A stretch of 11,581 bases of DNA from JBDKGV01 sp039798005 (GTDB lineage: Bacteria > Fibrobacterota > Fibrobacteria > UBA5070). The translations under genes were made by a program, and so were the position numbers. Shown in pieces: positions 6,970 through 11,581 of the stretch. The notes beneath the pieces were generated by a model. The model was not told the DNA's origin. It made no database searches and saw only the letters and a program-made list of their open reading frames with translations. Position 1 is the stretch's first letter. Every line of letters begins with the position of its first letter. Location of the stretch: positions 1 through 11,581 of the forward strand of contig JBDKGV010000107.1 of assembly GCA_039798005.1 (NCBI GenBank). The letters are read 5' to 3'.

Positions 6970-7995
6970 ATGCCTCGCGAAACTCCCGACCCGCTTCCTC
7001 GCCTCCTGTGGCTGCACCGCACCCTCCACGAGGCTCCGGACCGGACCCTTGCGGCGAGCCGTCTCGACGACCAGTACGCCCAATGGGATCTGGAGCGCAA
7101 GACCAAGGGGCGGGATCTCGCGGAGCTCGCCCGGTGGGCCGGCCCCGGCCCATCCCCCCTCCGCTACGACCGCAGCGCCCGCACCTGGACCGTGGCGCGC
7201 GAGTTCGACGTGCCGGCCGAACTGCAGCCGCGCCTTGCCCTGTCCGATCCCACCGCCCAGGTGCTGCAGCTTTCGCAGCTGATGCTCCAAGCCACCCAAG
7301 GCGACGGCGCCCGTGCCGTGAACCTGCTCGAAGACCTCGTCGTCGGGCTTCCCGACCACATCAAGCATGCCGCCATCTTCGCCCCGGCCCGCTTGGGCCT
7401 GGACGTGGGCGGCATCTCGGCGCATTGGAACCGGTTGCATGAAGCCATCTCGCACCGCCAGCGCATCGAACTGCGCTACGGCCCCGCCAAGAAGTGGATG
7501 CGCGTGGATCCCCTCTTCCTGTGGTGGGCCCAAGGTGGCTGGTATCTGCTGGCGCGCCAATCGGGCACCGAGGACCGTCGTTTCAACCTGGCCTTGGCCC
7601 GCATGGAGGAGATCGCCATCGCCACCCGCGAGAGCCGCGACGAACGCATCCCCGACACCTTCCCTGTCGATCGCAGCTTCGATCCGATCCGCTGGCTGGG
7701 CCAAGGCGACTGGCTCTACCGGGGCGGCGAGACCCGCACGGCCCATGTCCGCTTCGACGCCCGTGCCGTCCCGGCCTTTCGCGACCGCCAGTGGCAGTCC
7801 GACGCCCGCTGGGAAGACCATTCGGACGGCACCGCCACGCTCCTGCTGCCCTATCCTGCCCGCGAGGATGGCGAATGGGAAATGGCCCGCCGCCTCCTCT
7901 CCTGGGGCGAATACTGCACCGTCGAAAAACCGGCATCCCTGGTGAAGCGCGTGCGCGGACTGGTGAAGGCGATCGCGGGGAGATACGGGGAATGA
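6970..7995 (+). CDS. WYL-domain transcriptional regulator
   Basis: This 341-residue protein starts at ATG 6970. The N-terminal 75 residues follow the DeoR-like winged-helix layout common in this family: LPRLLWLHRTLHEAP, a recognition region, RDLAELARWAGPGPSPLRYD, then a wing ending TWTV. The central part is helical, and the WYL domain includes IELRYGPAKKWMRVDP and the signature GGWYLLAR, with W191-Y192-L193. The C-terminal part (about 240-341) matches the WYL C-terminal extension and ends in a basic helix. Such regulators usually sense a ligand or nucleic acid through the WYL fold and control DNA-damage, defence or metabolic genes. No ribosome site precedes the ATG, and translation may be leaderless. 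A longer upstream reading of the same frame overlaps the lipoprotein gene and is not coding. Target genes are not evident, and the flanking inverted repeat suggests self-control. Confidence 0.85.
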   Translation: MPRETPDPLPRLLWLHRTLHEAPDRTLAASRLDDQYAQWDLERKTKGRDLAELARWAGPGPSPLRYDRSARTWTVAREFDVPAELQPRLALSDPTAQVLQLSQLMLQATQGDGARAVNLLEDLVVGLPDHIKHAAIFAPARLGLDVGGISAHWNRLHEAISHRQRIELRYGPAKKWMRVDPLFLWWAQGGWYLLARQSGTEDRRFNLALARMEEIAIATRESRDERIPDTFPVDRSFDPIRWLGQGDWLYRGGETRTAHVRFDARAVPAFRDRQWQSDARWEDHSDGTATLLLPYPAREDGEWEMARRLLSWGEYCTVEKPASLVKRVRGLVKAIAGRYGE

Positions 7996-8074
7996 TGTCC
8001 TATGGATGGGGCAGTCCAGGATTCGTCATGGGAGCAGATTTCAACGGATAGCCATCAATTGCGAAAGGAGCTGC

Positions 8075-8866
8075 ATGAACAAGGATGAACTGGCGAAGGT
8101 ATTTGAGGAGATCGACTTGGAGCCATTGGCTCCCTATTCGCAAATGGGGATTTTGAGTACGCAAGATGAAGGGGGCATCTATCCTCCCTATGTCCCGCGG
8201 ATCGGAGAGGATTACCGGACCGGAGGAATTGCCCTCTACGGAACCGCGCAATCCATCGACAAACCGTGGGATTCTTTGCGGGAGAAGAGCAAGACCAAGA
8301 AGGTCCTTCAATTGCAGGATGCCATGGACAAGAAGGATGTGTGGATCGCACCATACCAAGTCATGCTCGGTGCCGCTGGAATGCATCTCTTGGCGAAGGA
8401 GGGTCGCATTGTCGAGAGCCTCGACGAACTGCACCGAATCGTCGTCGCAACCAATTACTACAAGTTTTCCCTGAGCCAAGGCGGGAAAGACATCAATCCC
8501 GAGCTTGAACTCCCCGGCACGGATGCGCAGAAAGCGGAGTACCGCGCCCTGAACGATCGTCTGGTGACACTGGAACTGACGGCCTTGAAGCCATCTGTAG
8601 TCATCACCTTCAGGGGACGACATCTCGAAGTCCTCAAGCGCCAAGTCCCTGCGGTGTTGCAGATCAACGATCCTTCGTGGATCCTGCAAGGTGCACGAGG
8701 CGTCCTCAAGTCCGGCAAGAGCTGGGATCGCGAGCATGCCGACCCTCAAGCCCGTGCCCTGGCAATCTCCTATGCGGGGCAGATCACTCATGAGCGTTAC
8801 CGCGCCAAGGCTGATTCGGTTGCGATCTATCTGCTCAAATACTGGGCAGATTGGTGTCCTGGTTGA
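8075..8866 (+). CDS. Hypothetical protein, possible uracil-DNA-glycosylase-like fold
   Basis: This 263-residue protein has no signal peptide or membrane segment. ATG 8075 is chosen because AAAGGAG (8064-8070) lies four bases upstream. Earlier in-frame starts lack such a site. I do not recognise a family with confidence. PYVPRIGEDY (39-48) followed by GIALYGTAQ (51-59), then LKPSVVITFRGRHLEVLK (171-188) and INDPSW (197-202), roughly follow the order seen in uracil-DNA-glycosylase-like proteins: an N-terminal beta strand, 'KPDVVI', and a late H-P-S-like motif. Here the His is replaced by Asp. This is a weak analogy. Sampled lines of the gene run about 47-58 percent GC, far below the WYL gene beside it, where one sampled line is about 82 percent. 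Its codon use is also different, which suggests recent acquisition. It stands alone between a regulator and a housekeeping gene. Confidence 0.75.
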   Translation: MNKDELAKVFEEIDLEPLAPYSQMGILSTQDEGGIYPPYVPRIGEDYRTGGIALYGTAQSIDKPWDSLREKSKTKKVLQLQDAMDKKDVWIAPYQVMLGAAGMHLLAKEGRIVESLDELHRIVVATNYYKFSLSQGGKDINPELELPGTDAQKAEYRALNDRLVTLELTALKPSVVITFRGRHLEVLKRQVPAVLQINDPSWILQGARGVLKSGKSWDREHADPQARALAISYAGQITHERYRAKADSVAIYLLKYWADWCPG

Positions 8867-9014
8867 TCCATACCCGCTGCACAATCACTTCTCACCATCC
8901 CTCCTTCCCCTTATGTGTCGGGCACCGACGAAAACCTGTGCCCTGTGCATGGGGCAGTCTTGCGGATTCGACCCGATGTTGCCGTTTCCACGGCATCGGT
9001 GCCATCTTTGGGAA

Positions 9015-10115
9015 GTGACCACGACTGCGGAGAGCTTCTTCAACCCCATCGACCCTCTTGACCTGGACCTCCCGTCGCTTGTCGCCGAGTTCCGCGAGCG
9101 CTTAGGCAAGGGGGAGTACCACGCCCTGGCCCTGTTCCGCCAGATCCAGCGCACCGGTGCGAGTGATCCCGCGAGCCTGCCCGAGTACGCCCGCAATCCG
9201 ACGCTTGCCAAGGAGGTGGCTGCGCAATTCCCCGTGCGACTCCCGCCGGTGTGCGGCCGTTCCGGGGACGGCTCGACCTTCAAGTTCCTGCTGCGGCTGC
9301 GCGACGGTCTGGAGAGCGAGTCGGTGGTGATCCCGATGCGGTCCTACAAGTCGCTGTGCGTGTCATCCCAAGTGGGCTGCAAGATGGGCTGCGCCTTCTG
9401 CGAGACGGCAAGGCTTGGCCACCTGCGCAACTTGGAGGCCGGCGAGATCGTGGCCCAGGTGCTGGTGGCCCGGCATGTCCTGGGGGAGCCCGTCGAGAAC
9501 GTGGTCTTCATGGGCATGGGTGAGCCGATGGACAACCTCGACAACGTCCTGCGGGCGGTGAGGATCCTTTCCGACCGGCGTGGTCTGGGGATCTCCCTTC
9601 CTTCCATCACCATCTCCACGGTGGGGCATGTGGACGGAATCCGGCGCCTGGCGGCACTTGCCACGCTGCCGCCCCCGGAAGGGTTGCCCCGCATGCGTCT
9701 GGCTGTGAGCCTGAACGCCCCGAACGACGCCCTGCGCTCGGAACTGATGCCGGTGAACCGCCGATGGAATCTGGCCCAATTGCGGGAGGCGCTGGTGGAG
9801 TATCCGCTGACGCGCCCGGACGATGTGCTCTTCCTTGAGTATGTGCTGCTCGAGGGTGTGAACGATTCCCGCAAGGAGGTCTTGGAGATCGTCGAGCTTT
9901 TGCGGGGACTTCGGGCCTGCGTGAACCTGATTCCCTTCAACCCCGGCCCCGATTCACCCTACCAGCGTCCTCCCGAGGCGCGGGTGAAGGAATTCCACCG
10001 ATGGCTGCTGGAAGCGGGACAATACAGCCGCATCCGGGGGCCCAAGGGCGTCGGAGTCATGGCCGCCTGCGGACAGCTCGGCAACCCTGAACTCAAGCGC
10101 CCACGCGGCGATTGA
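9015..10115 (+). CDS. rlmN: RlmN/Cfr-family 23S rRNA (adenine-C2) methyltransferase
   Basis: This 366-residue radical SAM enzyme is predicted to methylate C2 of A2503 in 23S rRNA, and in RlmN also A37 of certain tRNAs. The N-terminal domain (about 10-80) has the usual small helical layout (LDLDLPSLVAEF, ALALFRQIQRTG, LAKEVAAQF). The 4Fe-4S cluster motif is C122-K-M-G-C126-A-F-C129. GMGEP is at 167-171, the substrate region reads AVSLNAPNDALRSELMPV, and NLIPFNP lies near the end. The C-terminal catalytic cysteine is C352 in AACGQLG. The start is uncertain. GTG 9015 gives the length and N-terminus expected for the family but has only a poor ribosome site. In-frame ATGs at 8976 and 8949 would add a Cys-rich stretch unlike the family. 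FCETA replaces the more common FCATG, a variant within the family. Cfr (C8 methylation, antibiotic resistance) cannot be excluded, but RlmN is more likely. Confidence 0.85.
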   Translation: MTTTAESFFNPIDPLDLDLPSLVAEFRERLGKGEYHALALFRQIQRTGASDPASLPEYARNPTLAKEVAAQFPVRLPPVCGRSGDGSTFKFLLRLRDGLESESVVIPMRSYKSLCVSSQVGCKMGCAFCETARLGHLRNLEAGEIVAQVLVARHVLGEPVENVVFMGMGEPMDNLDNVLRAVRILSDRRGLGISLPSITISTVGHVDGIRRLAALATLPPPEGLPRMRLAVSLNAPNDALRSELMPVNRRWNLAQLREALVEYPLTRPDDVLFLEYVLLEGVNDSRKEVLEIVELLRGLRACVNLIPFNPGPDSPYQRPPEARVKEFHRWLLEAGQYSRIRGPKGVGVMAACGQLGNPELKRPRGD

Positions 10116-10172
10116 ACCGGCTTCCGGAAGGAGCGACCGAATCCCAATTCTGTGCTTGCACAATGCGGTCGT

Positions 10173-10196
10173 GATTGCGAACAATTTGCAGATTGC
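10173..10196 (+). repeat. GATTGC direct repeats upstream of acnB
   Basis: GATTGC occurs at 10173-10178 and 10191-10196, 18 bases apart. TTTGC lies between them, and CTTGC lies shortly upstream. The spacing is close to two helical turns and the region is A/T-richer than its surroundings, so it may be part of the acnB promoter. I could not assign -35 and -10 boxes with confidence. Confidence 0.25.
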
Positions 10197-10256
10197 TTGT
10201 ATCGAATCCTTGAGGTCGCCGGTGCGCGACCGTTTTCATCCATGCGGAGACCTTCC

Positions 10257-11581
10257 ATGCTTGCAGCCTATCGCCAACACGTCGCCGAACGAGCCGCCCT
10301 GGGCATTCCTCCGCTGCCGTTGGATGCCAAGCAGACCGCGGACCTGGTCGAGCTGCTGAAGGCTCCTCCGGCCGGCGAAGAGGCGACCCTGGTCGAGCTG
10401 ATCACCCACCGCGTCCCGCCCGGAGTGGACGATGCCGCCAAGGTGAAGGCCTCCTTCCTGGCCGCCGTGGCGCACGGAGAGGCCAAGAGCCCCCTGATCA
10501 CTCCCGAGAAGGCCACCGAGCTTCTGGGCACCATGGTTGGTGGCTACAACGTCGGCGCCCTGATCGAGATCCTCGACATCGCCGCCTTGGCCCCGATCGC
10601 CGCCGAAGGTCTCAAGAAGACCATTCTCATCTTCGATTACTTCACCGACGTGGCCGCCAAGGCCAAGGCCGGAAACGAGTTCGCCAAGGCCGTCATCACC
10701 TCGTGGGCCGAGGCCGAGTGGTTCACCGTCCGCCCCGAGGTCCCGGCCAAGCAGACCCTCACGGTCTTCAAGGTCACCGGCGAGACCAACACCGACGACC
10801 TCTCCCCGGCACCCGACGCCTGGAGCCGCCCCGACATCCCGCTGCACGCCCTGGCGATGCTCAAGAACACCCGCCCCGGCATCACTCCCGAAGAAGACGG
10901 CAAGCGCGGCCCCATCCAGATGATCCAGGACCTCGCGGCCAAGGGCCACTCTGTCGCCTACGTGGGCGACGTGGTGGGTACCGGCAGCTCTCGCAAGTCG
11001 GCGACAAATTCTGTCCTGTGGTGGACCGGCGAGGACATCCCGTTCGTGCCCAACAAGAAGTTCGGCGGCGTGTGCCTGGGCGGCAAGATCGCTCCCATCT
11101 TCTTCAACACCCAGGAAGATGCCGGCGCCCTGCCCATCGAGATCGACGTGACCCGCGTGGACATGGGTGACACCATCGAGCTCACCGTCGATCACGCCAA
11201 CGGCAACGTGGCGATCCTCAAGGGCGGAGAGGTCGTCGGCTCCTCGATCCTCAAGACCCTGGTGATCCTGGACGAGGTCCGTGCCGGCGGCCGCATCAAC
11301 CTGATCATCGGACGCGGCCTCACCGGACGCGCCCGCGAGTTCCTCGGTCTGCCCGCCAGCACCCTGTTCCGTCTGCCCATGACCCCGCAGAACAAGGTCA
11401 AGGGCTACACCCTGGCCCAGAAGATGGTCGGTCGCGCCGTGGGCCTGCCCGAGGGCGAAGGCGTGCTGCCCGGCACCTACTGCGAGCCCAAGATGACCTC
11501 GGTCGGATCGCAGGACACCACCGGCCCCATGACCCGCGACGAGCTCAAGGACCTCGCGTGCCTGGGCTTCTCGGCGGACCT
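10257..11581 (+). CDS. acnB: Aconitate hydratase B, N-terminal 441 residues (partial)
   Basis: This is AcnB-type aconitase, the citrate cycle enzyme that interconverts citrate and isocitrate with a 4Fe-4S cluster. The visible part begins MLAAYRQHVAERAALGI and follows E. coli AcnB closely to the window edge. Residues 1-150 are the HEAT-like helical domain (EKATELLGTMVGGYN). Residues from about 165 are the swivelling domain, which is N-terminal in AcnB, with VTGETNTDDLSPAPDAWS (173-190) and VVGTGSSRKSATNS (239-252). Residues 408-441 (YCEPKMTSVGSQDTTGPM onwards) start the catalytic core. The cluster cysteines lie beyond the window. E. coli AcnB is 865 residues, so about half is present. ATG 10257 has GGAG at 10246-10249, seven bases upstream. 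An in-frame ATG at 10242 lacks one. No frame disruption is seen. Confidence 0.97.
   Translation, partial: MLAAYRQHVAERAALGIPPLPLDAKQTADLVELLKAPPAGEEATLVELITHRVPPGVDDAAKVKASFLAAVAHGEAKSPLITPEKATELLGTMVGGYNVGALIEILDIAALAPIAAEGLKKTILIFDYFTDVAAKAKAGNEFAKAVITSWAEAEWFTVRPEVPAKQTLTVFKVTGETNTDDLSPAPDAWSRPDIPLHALAMLKNTRPGITPEEDGKRGPIQMIQDLAAKGHSVAYVGDVVGTGSSRKSATNSVLWWTGEDIPFVPNKKFGGVCLGGKIAPIFFNTQEDAGALPIEIDVTRVDMGDTIELTVDHANGNVAILKGGEVVGSSILKTLVILDEVRAGGRINLIIGRGLTGRAREFLGLPASTLFRLPMTPQNKVKGYTLAQKMVGRAVGLPEGEGVLPGTYCEPKMTSVGSQDTTGPMTRDELKDLACLGFSAD

Noticed and set aside
7583..8884. Minus-strand frames opposite the WYL and low-GC genes
   Set aside because: No ribosome sites or domains. The + strand products have the WYL signature and a strong ribosome site respectively.
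8939..8956. TGCCC/GGGCA hairpin upstream of rlmN
   Set aside because: Stem of five or six pairs with no T-run and no link to a known leader structure. Such stems are expected by chance in GC-rich DNA.
8691..9014. N-terminal extension of the RlmN frame
   Set aside because: It overlaps the end of the preceding gene and translates to a Cys/Pro/His-rich stretch unlike any RlmN. The family's N-terminus begins just after GTG 9015.
10124..10133. CTTCCGGAAG palindrome after rlmN
   Set aside because: A ten-base palindrome with no loop and no T-run. No evidence of a terminator or operator.
1..11581. CRISPR arrays, tRNA or rRNA genes, transposases, attachment sites
   Set aside because: I saw no regularly spaced repeats, cloverleaf sequences, terminal inverted repeats with a transposase, or integrase genes.

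Overview
The window is GC-rich DNA with genes almost end to end, all on the + strand. It looks like the chromosome of a Gram-negative bacterium. Two proteins carry lipobox signal peptides, one has a calcium-binding thrombospondin type 3 (TSP3) architecture, and one small secreted protein ends in a module resembling type IX secretion sorting tails. An AcnB-type aconitase and an RlmN-family enzyme are present. Sorting-tail-like modules, TSP3 proteins and many orphan lipoproteins would suit a member of the Fibrobacterota/Bacteroidota side of the tree, but this is inference only and no rRNA or other marker is present.

Layout. (1) 1-847: the end of a sensor histidine kinase overlaps (ATGA) a response regulator with an AraC-type DNA-binding domain. 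(2) 972-4546: after a 124-base gap with short repeats come two exported proteins, coupled by a GTGA overlap and both with non-ATG starts behind GGAGG ribosome sites. One is a 138-residue protein with a sorting-tail-like module. The other is a 1053-residue multidomain protein whose residues about 160-515 resemble the pore-forming part of anthrax protective antigen and other binary-toxin B components. A clear intrinsic terminator follows at 4573-4604. (3) 4685-6886: two lipoproteins of unknown function. The first is preceded by a perfect CRP-type palindrome centred exactly 41.5 bases upstream of a start site predicted from a TATACT box, which would make the mRNA leaderless. (4) 6925-7995: a WYL-domain regulator with an 8+8 inverted repeat over its likely promoter. 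(5) 8075-8866: a gene of clearly lower GC and unknown function, possibly acquired. (6) 9015-10115: an RlmN/Cfr-family radical SAM methyltransferase. (7) 10257-11581: the first 441 codons of acnB, cut by the window edge.

The most unusual element is the exported protein at 1385-4546. If the protective-antigen-like reading holds, this is a toxin-translocator-like protein with two calcium-binding blocks, no recognisable PA14 domain and no enzymatic A component in view. It is encoded together with a small secreted partner, downstream of a two-component system that could control it. The right half, apart from the low-GC gene, is housekeeping.
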